DNA from: Phellopilus nigrolimitatus
Taxonomy: Eukaryota > Basidiomycota > Agaricomycetes > Hymenochaetales > Hymenochaetaceae
Length of the DNA: 64,000 bases
Reading direction: 5' to 3'
Assembly: GCA_021029095.1 (NCBI GenBank)
Contig: JAJOHG010000016.1
Coordinates: 372,001-436,000 of the forward strand
Shown: positions 11,172 to 24,485 of the stretch, piece after piece
Numbering within the stretch: the first letter of the stretch is position 1
Layout: the number at the start of each line of letters is the position of its first letter
Made by a program: the position numbers and the translations under genes
The notes under the pieces: model-generated
The model's database searches: none
What the model was told of the DNA's origin: nothing
Seen by the model: only the letters and a program-made list of their open reading frames with translations

Positions 11172-13431
11172 ATGTCCGAAGCACGGCATGCCGCCCAACG
11201 ATTTAAAAAAAACCCTCGGCAGGTAAGTAAGGCGACTTGATCTAGTGTTTGGCGTGAAGCCCAGATGTTTTCGTCTACCGCCTATCGTCACAGACCATCA
11301 TCTCAGCGCGAAATGGATCAATCGCTGATCTCGAAGTCCTCGCGAGCGAGCGCCGTGTACCACCATCTCTACTTCCCGAGCTCTTCGACATGCTTTGCAG
11401 TCACTTTCGCCAAAGGCCGCACGGACCTTCGGGCTCTATAGTGATCAAGCCGCTCAGCGTCGTTCGTCTCAGCCTCGCAAGCATGCGGATCTTCCCATTG
11501 TCTTTTTTCAAAAATCCGATTATGTCGGAATGGCTTCTCGAAGCCTGGCCCGACATCTTCAGATCGCTGCGATCTCTGTATAACGGGACTATGCCTGGTG
11601 ATCCACCGTCGGATACCCTGTTGATGTTTCGCACTATATTGACCCACATTAGCGAGAGCAGAAATGCGATTGTACTTAAAGAGCTTCCTGTCATCGGCTT
11701 TGCTGCACGCATATGGTTTTCAGAACTGACTCTCACGGAAGACCAGAACACGGCGAGCCAAATATTATCATTTTGCATCACTTCTTGCCCGAACGCAGAG
11801 GCCTATGGGGTTCTAACTCAAATCGCCGGATACTCCGAGCGCGCTATTGCAGAACTCGCTTTGTCTCGACTCAAATCTACTTTATCGCGCAGATCTAAAC
11901 TGAGTCTGTCCTGCATGCATATCCGCCTGAAGCTCGTTAGTGACCTTTGCAGTGGGCCACTAAGACAAACTTTCCGGTTCGCCATAAGAAATAGGCACGG
12001 TATTGCTATCATCCTCAAAGCTATATCTAGAACTTGGGAAGATGCGCTGTCTGTACATTCTGAATCGGCCATGAACGCGATCGGCGAAGGATTAATGACT
12101 CTGCTCAAATTTAGCGGAAATAGTGCGTGCATCGGGCAGGCTATGCGCCACAACGTTTTGCGTGCATTTGCAGAGGCATGTCCTTATATCAATGAAGATG
12201 ATGGAAATGCGTGGAATGAAGTTATCGAAGCGCATCTCTCGGCGTTTTTCCCACAATATCCGATCACCTACTGCAGACTTAAAACAACTCTCCGCGCCAT
12301 GGAAGGAGTTGAGGTCACGGGAAAATGCAACTTACTTCGGCAAGGTCCCGGGCGCATCGGCGAGTACTGGGAGGCGTTCGAACGTCTCGTAGCAGGGCGT
12401 TCGATAATTCAGCATCTCTTATACCGGTGCAGTTTTCGCTCGTTCCGTACGCGATGCGACAACGTGAGTTCTTATGTGATCAGATTTCGCCAATTACTTA
12501 TGCTTATGTTGATCGTCTCAAATCCGTACTCCCTAGATGTTTTGCGAGGAGGCTGTTCCTACTTCAGTCCTGCGCAAATGCAGCGCTTGTAGATCTGTTC
12601 TATATTGCTCGAAATCGTGTCAAGAGCTCGCCTGGAAAGAGCAGTTGCATAGTAATGTTTGCAGGGCACTCATATGGGGAAAACGTACGATAAGTGCTCT
12701 CGTAGATGATTGTCTATTCAAGTTGCTGACAATACGAAACAGTACAATACGAAGTGTCGTCAAATCTCTCCGAAAGAGACAAAAACTACCTCATATTTCA
12801 TGCCATATTGGAAGCTCGCCGACACCTTCCCAGCATCCGTGCACATTCCGACTTATACTTCCCAGACGATCCATATGAACACATCGCACTCGAAGTTGAT
12901 ATTTGCAGTTACCCCACACGCTTCAGCATCTATGAGCTCTCTTCGCCCAGTCTTTTCGAAGACACGGACATCTTCTCTGCAGGTCTCGCAGTCCTCCGAA
13001 ATTGCGTGCTCCGTAAAGCGCAGAAATATTGCAAGCGAGATGTGCCTACGCTTTTTATTATACCATGTCCAGATAGACGGAACGACGATAATCCTCTGCC
13101 TCCGCTGGTCACTCTGGTCGATTTGCACTGGTCAATGAGTGATGCTGACGTCGATGGAAGCGTGCTGGAGACGATATTAAGGGCAGGGGAAGACGCCGGA
13201 GGGACCGTGCGCGTTCCGGGTAAGTGGGGGAAAATGACAACAGCAGACGTCCAAGCTGGCTCAGAACCCATGGAATGCGAGTACGATGTCATAGATGAGC
13301 TGGTGCGTAGGGCGCAAATTATCTCCGCAAACTCTGCGCCGTCATTACCGATATGGAACAGAGATATTATTCAAGTGGCGATGGATGAATTTCTCGAAAA
13401 CATCGAAAAGGTATCTGCGGAAAGCTCATAA
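11172..13431 (+). CDS. MYND-type zinc-finger protein
   Basis: Four exons fit in phase: 11172-11222, 11294-12463, 12537-12684 and 12743-13431, giving 685 aa. All three introns are GT-AG (GTAAGT, GTGAGT and GTACGA donors). The MYND finger is at about residues 405-447, with the Cys series CDNMFC, CSAC and YCSKSC followed by a His/Cys pair in HSNVC. MYND fingers bind proline-rich partner peptides. The ~400-residue region before it is helical and resembles the long N-terminal part of agaricomycete MYND-finger families. The region after it (DKNYLIFHAILEARRH onward, acidic and hydrophobic) is conserved-looking but has no domain I can name. The start at 11172 is the first ATG in frame with the short first exon. 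The left repeat arm ends 88 bp upstream, so the promoter lies largely in duplicated DNA. Confidence 0.75.
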
Positions 13432-14984
13432 TGCCAAATATACATGTAACTCCTATCATCTCTTATTCACACAAAAAAGAGCCGAGTTTTGTAACAAATA
13501 CTACATATACTGTTTTTCGTAAGTTACTCTAGTCCATCCAAATTGTACTCTGTGCCCTTTACGTTCAATTGTTAAGTACCACCTTTTGAAATAAAGCTCT
13601 TTCTCCTCGTTTCATCAGAAGCATGAAACGGGCGAGTCTTGCGATTCGGGCCAATTTCCTTGAAATCTGCTCCAGCATATGCATTCCTCTGATGCGATTC
13701 CGGAGTATCACAACAATTTTTTGAGATATGAAAGATATCGATGGTTCATGCGGGACCGCGCTCGTGCAATGTGATATCCAAGATGTCGTAGATTAAAGAA
13801 GAGATGCGAGTACATGCGAGAAGGCAAGATTTTAACCAAGCCCGCAGAATATAAATATGCATTTCGTTACCGGCCAGTTTCATTGTTGTTGCAAATGAAA
13901 CAGCTGTGAAGTCAAACCAAGGGCCATTGTCGACACATTTTACTGCACAGCTTGGAGTTCTTCTATGAGGGAGGAATGCACGTCGTCGACAGTATGGTTG
14001 AGGGTGTGAGGATGGGGTCGAGTAATATTTCGCGGTGAGGGAGGCGAGACGCTGCCTGTGTCGGCGCCGTTACAAAGACATGTTGAGCTTCATTTTTCAG
14101 GCGAACAGGAAAAAGCCGAGATTAAAGATGAAGATGAATTGAATGTCATAAATAAGTGAGTGCTGAGAGAAGCTATGTTATGTGAGCAGCTCGAGGGTCG
14201 TACTCGTCAACGTCGATGCTTTTTGGAAACAGCCGAATAATATTGAGATGGCCAGATCGCCTTCCTAAATCCAATTACACTTCTCATCGAATCGGAGTCG
14301 TTCTGTATAAGAGGCCTATACGACGGAGGGCGAAATCTACATGAAGGAGGACGAGATTTAATGCGAGAAGGCCAGCCATTTGAAGGAGAGTGACGGATTG
14401 TTAATATTGTCTAGGTTCAGTCAAAGAGAGGCAGAATCTCGAGATCAATTTTTATGGTTGACGATGAAATTTTCAAGAACGAACGAACGCAGGAAATAGC
14501 ACTATTAGCAGACTTCAAGTCGGTCGCAAGCTGGAGAACTCCGCGCTTCATTGTCCTTCACGAGCCTGAAGCGTTCGAATTCGCGCCCAGAAAGAACTTG
14601 CAGAAGAAACCTTTGGGCTCGATTGATCGTGGATTGCCAGCGTCGGTCCTACCTTGATTCAGGTAGGAGATTACTTGTTGTAAGTATAGTAGTCTAGAAA
14701 TTATGCACAGCATCGTGTGACAATGAACACTTAGTGTGTAAAAAACCTTTAAGACAGCGCATCATCGCGAAGCAAAGTATACTCATTGAAATTGAATATT
14801 GAGCTCGTTGTGAAAGTAGCTTCGTCGTCGTCGTTGTCGCAGTCGACGCCGCCTTGTTTGTCGATGAGTCCATCGGTCAGACACGCGTCCAGCAGCATAT
14901 TCCCACGGTCAGCGGATTGTCTCAGACAAGGCTTGTTCCGAGCTCTTCAGCAAAATTTGCCCTTTGCCTCCGTCGTCCACCAAC
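13432..14984. other. Intergenic, 1.55 kb
   Basis: AT-richer DNA between the MYND-finger gene and Nap1. It holds one 67-aa ORF at 14454-14657 with no recognisable motif. It probably contains the MYND 3' end and the Nap1 promoter; no repeat or RNA gene seen. Confidence 0.4.
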
Positions 14985-16381
14985 ATGACCAGTTCGCTCT
15001 CCATCAACGCGTCGGACCCCACCGCACCGACGCCCCAAAACACACCCTCTGTCAACGCCGCACCCATCGCACAGGCAGGCCTCTCGCGTCCAACCGTGCC
15101 CGACATCCAGGAGGACGCGGAGGACGTTGAGGAGGACGAAACCGAGGACCCGCTTGCTGCGCTTTCCGTCGAGCAGAAGCGCTCGCTCGCCGGCCTCCTC
15201 GGCGTCCAGGTCAAGCAAAACGAGCTGCAAAACCAGTTCAAGCGCGAGGTCTGGGAGCTCGAAAAAAAGGTGCGTCGCTTCGAGCACAGTGCATACACAC
15301 AACCGCCTGCTCTTGTCTGATCCTGAACGATCGCGCAGTACTTCGAGCTTACGAAGCCGCTGTTCGAGCGCAGGACTGCGATTATATCGGGTACTGCGCC
15401 GCCGACCGCCGAGGAAATCGCGGCAGGCGAGGTGCAGGCGAAAAAAGACGACGATGAGCACGAGCCGCTGCCCGCGGGGGAGGAAACTGCACCGATTACG
15501 AACTTTTGGCTCACCGCACTGCGCAACCACATCGGAATTGGGGATCTCGTCACGGACCGCGATGCGGACGCGCTGAAGCACCTTACGGACGTTCGTCTAT
15601 CGTACACTGCCGAAGGCGAGCAGCCCGGGTTCAAGCTTGCGTTCTACTTCTCGCCGAATGAGTTCTTCGAAAACGAGGTACTCGAGAAGACGTATCTGTA
15701 CAAGCCAGAAATCGACTACTCGGGCGACTTCATGTATGATCGCTCGCGCGGCACGGATATCCAGTGGAAGGAGGAGAAGGACTTGACGAAGGAGTTCGAG
15801 GTCAAAAAGCAGCGCAACAAAAGTACGTGTTACTCTTTTCCTATTATCTTTGCCTTGCATGATCTTCCCTCTCTTATGCTTGTTTTTCTCAGACACCAAC
15901 CGCGTGCGCTTAGTGCGCAAGGCACGTCCGACCGAGTCGTTTTTCAACTTCTTCAGCCCGCCCGAGCCGCCCGCAGAGGACGACGAGACGGACCTCGACG
16001 AGGAGCAGCTCGAGGAACTCGAGAGCCGACTCGAGCTCGACTATCAGATTGGCGAGGACATCAAGGAGCGCGTCATTCCCCGCGCGGTCGACTACTTCAC
16101 GGGCAAGGCGCTCGAGTACGATGCGGAGGAGATGGACGACGACGACTTTGATTCCGACGATTCCGACGATGACGACGACGAGGACGATGATGATGACGAG
16201 GATGTGCGTACCTGTTTTGTTTTTTTTCATTCTTTTTCTTTGCGGTAGTTGATCGATGAGGCTAACTTGTCTTTTAAAGGACTCTGAAGACGGCGACAAC
16301 GCCGCGAAGCGCCGCGCTCCGGGCAAGGGCCGCGGTGAGGGGAAGAAAATTGAGGCTCCGGAAGAATGCAAGCAGCAGTAG
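14985..16381 (+). CDS. NAP1: Nucleosome assembly protein 1
   Basis: A histone chaperone for H2A-H2B, acting in nucleus and cytoplasm. Four exons fit in phase: 14985-15269, 15339-15822, 15893-16203 and 16280-16381, giving 393 aa, the usual Nap1 size. The order is typical: an acidic N-terminal stretch, the dimerisation helix ([20 protein letters not shown]), then [11 protein letters not shown]. The NAP core follows, with [30 protein letters not shown] and [12 protein letters not shown], then [20 protein letters not shown] long Asp/Glu tail (about 345-362) is the histone-binding acidic tail. The protein ends in CKQQ, a CaaX box also found at the end of animal Nap1-like proteins, so it may be farnesylated. 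All introns are GT-AG. Confidence 0.95.
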
Positions 16382-17655
16382 CAACCGTCTTTACCACCTT
16401 CCCCCACTCCTCCTTTATTTCGGCATCGCCGAAACGGTGTCCTTATGTATCCTGCGTGATGCGTATTTCCTATGCTGTTGAACCTCCTGCCTTTTGGTTT
16501 TTGTGTGTATGCTCGCGTGTCTTTTGCCTCGGGATTCCCGCCCTTTTCTCATCTCTCTGCGACCTTTTATCAGCGTCTTCTCATCGTAATGACGAATACT
16601 GTTTCCGCCATCTGCCCGTTTCACCGATTAGTTTCCACACCTCCAACATTCCTTCCCCGCGCCTTCCGTAAACTCCCTCCTTCCTTTGCACTTCTGCACC
16701 TTCTTCCCCGCTCATGTAGATGGTGGTCTCGTCATGCTTAGATGCTCTCGAAAGTAGGTGTGCGCAGAATTAAAATAAAATGTAGTGCGGTGTTGTCGTG
16801 TCTCAGGCTGGACGTATCCTTGGTCCTATCTACTTCCTCGGGACTCCGCTGGTGCGCTTGAAGTCCTTGTATCCAATTGTGTTCGGGATACGATATACGA
16901 TATACGGCGCAATCTCTCACAGTTATGCCTTCGGTCCTTCAGTGATCTGATTTCTTGAGCAGGAGCTGGTACTTGGAAAGCCCGGAGTGTAAAATAAACG
17001 CTCGCGGCTCCAGGTTGTTTCTGCAGCCTTTATGAGACCGCAATGCAATTTAGCTTGGAAATTTTAAAGTTGCTGTTAAATAGTCTAGTGCTTCACAAGT
17101 GAAATCATATGAAGCAGGGAAACAATTACTAATTAGCACTTGGTTCGCACGGATGAGAATAGCACGTGCCAAGTCCTCTTCCTCGATGCCACTGCTGTCG
17201 AGGATCTTGGCTCGAAAACAAGAGACGACGATTGTTGCGGAACACCTTCTTCCAGAACTACTTACTCTTGCGATAGAGACACTGTTGGCTCCATAAAGCT
17301 TATAAGAGCGTTGTCCGACGAAGAGCATCTTTCCTGTGTTGTTGCTGTCTGCCTTTCTATATTATTGTCGTGTGTGTTGACCATCGGCGACCTGTGACGA
17401 TTTGAAACGTATGGGCGATCGAAGACAAATGCTTGCCAGTGAGGTGCGCGGTTCTCGTTTCCTATCAATTCATCATGGTGCGTATTTGTTTTTCACGACA
17501 ATTCCTAGAGGACTCACATATCTACATAGGTAGCGTACAGGTTCAATCTATATATGTATTCCAGCAACACCGCTCTGGCACAAGCTTTTAGACACGGCCT
17601 CATGATCGTCAGTATGATGGACTCAAAGGTGTCGTTTTCCCGAGGTTATCGCGGG
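16382..17655. other. Intergenic between NAP1 and the GH1 gene
   Basis: The first ~350 bp are pyrimidine-rich and probably hold the NAP1 3' untranslated region. The rest has only short ORFs on either strand that do not join. No repeat or RNA gene seen. Confidence 0.4.
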
Positions 17656-17662
17656 GTATAAG
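17656..17662 (+). promoter_or_regulatory. TATA-like element of the GH1 gene
   Basis: GTATAAG in a G-rich context 55 bp upstream of the ATG at 17717, followed by a CT-rich stretch near the likely transcription start. Position and form fit a fungal core promoter, but this is inference. Confidence 0.4.
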
Positions 17663-17716
17663 TTCCCGCTTCGGGTCATCCAGAATTTGACTCTCACACC
17701 CACCTGAGGCTCAGCT

Positions 17717-19854
<2,138 letters not shown>

Positions 19855-20131
19855 AGGAGTTATGCGCTGAATATGTCAGTCAATCCCGTATGTGCTGTGA
19901 CTGAGCAAGACTGAGTACTTACAACGACGTCCTGCACTGGAAGAAGACGTTGCCTCAGGGTTACCACGAAGTCCGTAACGAACCAGCTTGAAACCGTGTA
20001 CAATATGATGATTGAGTGAAAAGAATTAAATCCGTATTATATGTGCTTAGGCGAGTTACAGATATACGAGTGCAGATACCACCGAATAAGAATAAACATT
20101 TCTTTGCTCCTTGGCCTCTTGGCCTGTCCTC

Positions 20132-22592
20132 TCATTTCTTCGAACTCGAGGGGCCGACGACGTATTGTTTGGTTTTGTTGAGATGGGAAATCGTCGCGTC
20201 GTCCACTCCGAGGTGGGCCTTGACGAGCTCGGGAGGGGTGAGCGCAAGCCATTGCTGCAAGCTAATGTCCTCGACCTTGTCTGCATTGGAATCGAGGTCA
20301 GTCACCGGATGAGAGACACGGCGGGTGCGATTATACCTGAGTTAAAGAGCTCTAAGTATATCAGGGTCGTGTTGCCGGTGTTCTCGATGTAGTGGCCAAA
20401 CGAAGGCGGGACATAGCCTGTGCGTGTCAAACAAATTATGAATCCCGCATTGACGGAAATGGAAGGCGGATCGAAACGAACCGACGTCACCCGGCTGTGA
20501 ATTCGTACTCAGCAGACAAGCGTGAAAGCAGAAGGACGAAAAAACGTACGCGATAGTCAAATGTCCTCGCGTTCGCGCCTGAAGCGAAGAGGGTCATGCG
20601 AGCCTCGCCGCATCTAACCAGTAACAATGAGCATCCCCCCGTGGTTAGATGGTGCAGAGGCGAGCGTACAGAATGTAATCCCACTCGGGCTCAGTAGGGT
20701 GCCACTGTAGATCTGCATCAGTGCGTGTTCAGCAAACGGGGGTGCAGGCGGCTACTGACGTGGAGCTCCCTGAAAGAAGGCGAGTCAGCACTGGAGGCCC
20801 GAGAAAACGGAAGCCAGGTCACGACTCACCTCATCGCTCCGGGCTCGACCGTTACCAGCGCGCCGACGATGGTGGTCGCGGCCGGGAACACGCTGGTGTC
20901 GAAGATCTTGATCGACCCACCGGACAGGGACTTCGCAGGCGCCTGCGAAAGCTGGTACGTAAATTTGCTCGGGACGCTGCCAGCGGGGCTGGAGGGCGAC
21001 TTCTCATTCGAAGGAGGAGGGTCTAGGTGAAGCGTCCAATCAGATTGGGAGCTGGGGGAAACGAGAGGGGATAGGAAGCATACTGGAGGGGAAGATGTAG
21101 AGCTGCTCCGACGGGATTTTGTTGAACGCGGAGATATCTAGCCCGAAGTTCTTTGCGAGCACTTCCTTCGGGATGTGCGCCGTCCAGTCTGTCAGCAGGA
21201 AGGTCGAGTCTTCGCTGAACGAGCCGTCGTCGAACACCTGCGAGGAAGGTAAGCTTTAAGAACGGTGGAGAATTAGGAGACCGGGGTAGCGTACCAAAAT
21301 GAACTCGGTGCCGTCGGGGTCGTCGTTCGTCCCCTGGAGCGAGTGCGGGATTCCGGGAGGGAAGTACCAGAGATCGCCTTCGCACTATAGATGTTCTTGA
21401 GCATCGCCGAAAAGCCTGGCGAAAATGAAAGTAGCGTACCACTTTGTCCGAGAACACCTGTCCGTTGGTATTGACGGAAGTCACTAGAGTGCACCCCTGT
21501 TAATCATGAATAAGTATATCGAAGATGAAACAGGAGGCAATAAAACTGACCTTCAAGACGAATGCCCACTACACGACGTCACGAATCCGGTCAGTTAGTT
21601 GAATATAGGCTTTTATGAGTCTATCCTACTTCAGCGGTACTGTGCCAGTGAAGTTCACTGAAGACAACACAGTTAGGAAAGGTTGCTGAATTTTGAAGTG
21701 GGCTGATTTACCGGATGGACCCGGCTTGGAGACGCATCTGAACCGACGCCCTGTAATACACGCGGTCTCAGTACAAATATCTAAGAATACCGAAGAAGCA
21801 ATCACGTACAAGTTCTTAGCCAAGGGCATCACATCCGCTGAGAAAGCGCGAGTCAGTTAGCTCGTCTTGACGAGCTTAAACAAAGCCTACTATTCTGTTG
21901 GCGAGCCCAGCCTCCCTTCTGGATTCTGTTATGGCTCATAGAGAAAGACCACTTGGCATTTCCCCTAAGAAAGATTGGTCGGTCAAAAATCAAATGACAT
22001 GACTCGGAAGGGAAAAGAAAATCAAAACATACACGGTTCCTTGGTCTGTCGAAGGCGGGGCGAAAAAGTCGGGGTTTTGGTTGTCGAGCTCCGTGTCTGA
22101 CGGCGCGATAATAGTAGCGCCCAGATTCCCATTGATGGGCTGTGGGTTCGGGTTTTGGGAGTCCTGGCCCCAGACAGGGTTGTTTGGGTTGTCACTGGCC
22201 GCCGAAACGGTCTGATATTCCGGTATGGCAGAACGGGTGGAGGTGGCGCTCTGAGAGCTCGTGGAAGAGGACCAGCCGGACGACGTGGTGCTCTGAGACC
22301 ACGATGTACTGGAAGGGGCGTAGGAGCTCGAGGAGGCGGAGCCAGAACCGGAGTAGGAGCCAGAGCCGGAGGCGAAGGGCGAGGCGAGGATGGAGTTGGT
22401 GGTAGAAATGGAGGCAGCGGCGGAAGCGGCGGAGGTGGAGGAAGAGGAGGATGAACTCATAGCGCTCGAGAGCGAGGTGAAGTCTGGCGTCGTAGCGGTC
22501 TGGGAACCCGACGAAGAAGTGCTGTTCCCAACGGGAGCGGGCATCACAGTCGATGCAAGTGCGAGAGTGTAGAGGAGGCGAGTGGCGAACAT
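20132..22592 (-). CDS. Secreted bicupin oxalate decarboxylase
   Basis: Mn-dependent enzymes of this family convert oxalate to formate and CO2, and wood-decay fungi use them to control oxalate. Sixteen exons fit in phase (first 22592-22033, last 20280-20132), giving 530 aa. A signal peptide ([19 protein letters not shown]) is followed by ~110 residues of Ser/Ala/Thr-rich low complexity, which is an unusual insertion. The bicupin then starts at about [12 protein letters not shown]. Cupin 1 has [16 protein letters not shown] and [16 protein letters not shown]; cupin 2 has [15 protein letters not shown] and [17 protein letters not shown]. These carry the metal-binding His/Glu sets. Very short exons occur at 20760-20769 (10 nt), 20482-20494 (13 nt) and 21551-21568 (18 nt). 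The gene converges on the GH1 gene, with 277 bp between stop codons. Confidence 0.9.
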
Positions 22593-24029
22593 GTCGGAGA
22601 ACTTGAAGTTGGCGATGTGCTGAATGGTGGTGGTAGAAAGCTAAGTGATGCTATCGACAGAGCTGCATCCAGGCCTCCTTATATACCTTTTCCCGACCAT
22701 AATCAGGACAATAACATCTCTAAATAGTCGATTGTGTGCGTCACTGACGCAGACTATCCGCTATCCGTCGCGGAGTGCAGCAGCCGAAACGGTCCCACAT
22801 CCGAAACCGGATGTTTCAGCTTAGCTTCTTGACGATCATATCCCGAACCACGGATCGGCGCAGACTTGAACGGAATCAATTGGCGAATGATGCAAATTGC
22901 TGGGAGTCTCGGATGCCGGCAGGTCTCAGAGCTCTGAGCGTCGATCCTATTACTACCTTGTTCCCACGCCACTTCCTTACCAAATCAAGACAGTTTCTCG
23001 CCCAATTTGTGCTCCGTGATCAACTCGGTGCTGCATCTCGAGAAACATATAAAAATTATTCCAGTGCCCAAACTCCTCCAGGAATTTCATAGTCGCTTCA
23101 GTAGAGTTGGTGGATGACTCGGACGCTGATGCATCCATCTGGGTGAAAATCGCGTTGAGTTTGTCCTCGAGAGTGTTCGGCACGTGCGATCGGTTGCAAT
23201 TTCCCATTTCGCGGGATTACAGAAGCTGAAGGAGATTGTGCTGATGACGGTAGAGCATAGATATGCTGAAGAGGGCTCATCTCGTCACTGCTCGCTGGTG
23301 CGGAGAAAGTGAAGAATGTACGGCGATCAGGCGCGATTGTCGCACCCACGTCGCTGGCCTGTCCAGAACCCGCCACCTGCGATAACTATTGGGACGGCGT
23401 GGATGTGACCAGTCCGAGGAGACACGTTGACGGGTGGCTCATTTGTGGTCTGGCGGGTGATAGGCAATACGCGAACGGAGCTCATCAGCTGTGAAAGACG
23501 TGTAGATAGGACCCTGTTGTGCGCAAGAGTAAGAGCATTATGATCAAGCAAGGTATTTGAATCTTGATGCCCCTCTGCATGAGGAGATTAAATAAGAAAA
23601 GAAAAATGATCAGAATGGAGGGCGAGCATGCGTAAGCCGTAATCACGTGCTGTGTAGTATGTATCCGCGCTTCTCTGCATAGTGTTCTCGAAGTCCAGGT
23701 CAGACCCGTTATGTTGCCAACAGAATGGGTTTGTTTCGTCAAGTTTTGGGCATGAAATAGAGTCTCAGCACCGTAAATGACCGTCCAAAACCTCCACATC
23801 CTACCTTTCATGCCCGAAACTCGACTTATCTTGCAAAACAGAAATATTCTGTTGCCAGCACGCAAACTGCTTGTCCCAATCTCAAGATGCCATGGAAAAA
23901 AATAAAACAATAGACAAGTTCAAGAACATGTTTCCTTTTTCAGGCATTCTTGATGCTGAGAGGCTTCGGCAATTTCGGCAGCTTGCAGCTCGCTTAGAGC
24001 TAATGGAAAACGTAAGTTGCATTTGTGTA
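22593..24029. other. Intergenic with a dispersed repeat
   Basis: No gene. About 22790-23000 is clearly similar to 34410-34600: both share ACTTGAACGGAATCAAT, TTGCTGGGAG, GAGCGTCGATCCTA and GTTCCCACGCCA in the same order. This is a diverged dispersed repeat or the edge of an old segmental duplication. The remainder has only short ORFs. Confidence 0.5.
22678..22685 (-). promoter_or_regulatory. TATA box of the oxalate decarboxylase gene
   Basis: TATATAAG on the minus strand, about 86 bp upstream of the ATG at 22592. The distance fits a start site about 30 bp downstream and a short leader. Confidence 0.55.
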
Positions 24030-24309
24030 CAGGTGGCGCCGAAAAGTGTTGACGCACCCCCAAAAAGGGAAGGTGATTCACATCTGCGTGTGAGACGCGC
24101 ACAGCACACTGTCGCTTGGCTGTCGCGTCCAGTTACACACGCTAGACACATCCACAAAAAATGCTTAAGCGCCGGAAAAGCTGTGTCATGCATATAGCAA
24201 GCAAACATGATGTATATGCGAAGGAACTAAGGAGAAAAAGTGCCCAGGATGACGGATGCGAATCACTTTCTTTTTTTGGAGGTGCGTCAACACTTTTTGG
24301 CGCCACCTG
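24030..24309. repeat. 280-bp MITE, Tc1/mariner-pogo-like, TA-flanked
   Basis: Long imperfect terminal inverted repeats (about 37 bp strong, weaker to about 55 bp) start CAGGTGGCGCC at the left and end GGCGCCACCTG at the right. Each end abuts TA (24028-24029 and 24310-24311), the target duplication of the Tc1/mariner superfamily. No coding capacity. It lies 176 bp upstream of F-box gene F1. Confidence 0.8.
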
Positions 24310-24485
24310 TAATATAGAACGCATTTTCCATCAGCTTTTGAAAATACTCTATTGGTAACCAAACAAGGCAAATGATCTACTTATGGAAGTAAATCACACG
24401 TGTTGCTGTAGACGTTGGACCTCTACCAACATAACTAGCACGAATCCTCTTCTCTTAAGTTTCTGCAGCAACTCCTCTTAACAAA

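Noticed and set aside
15910..16407. 165-aa minus-strand ORF
   Set aside because: Antisense to the acidic tail of NAP1; Asp/Glu codons reversed give Val/Ile-rich noise.
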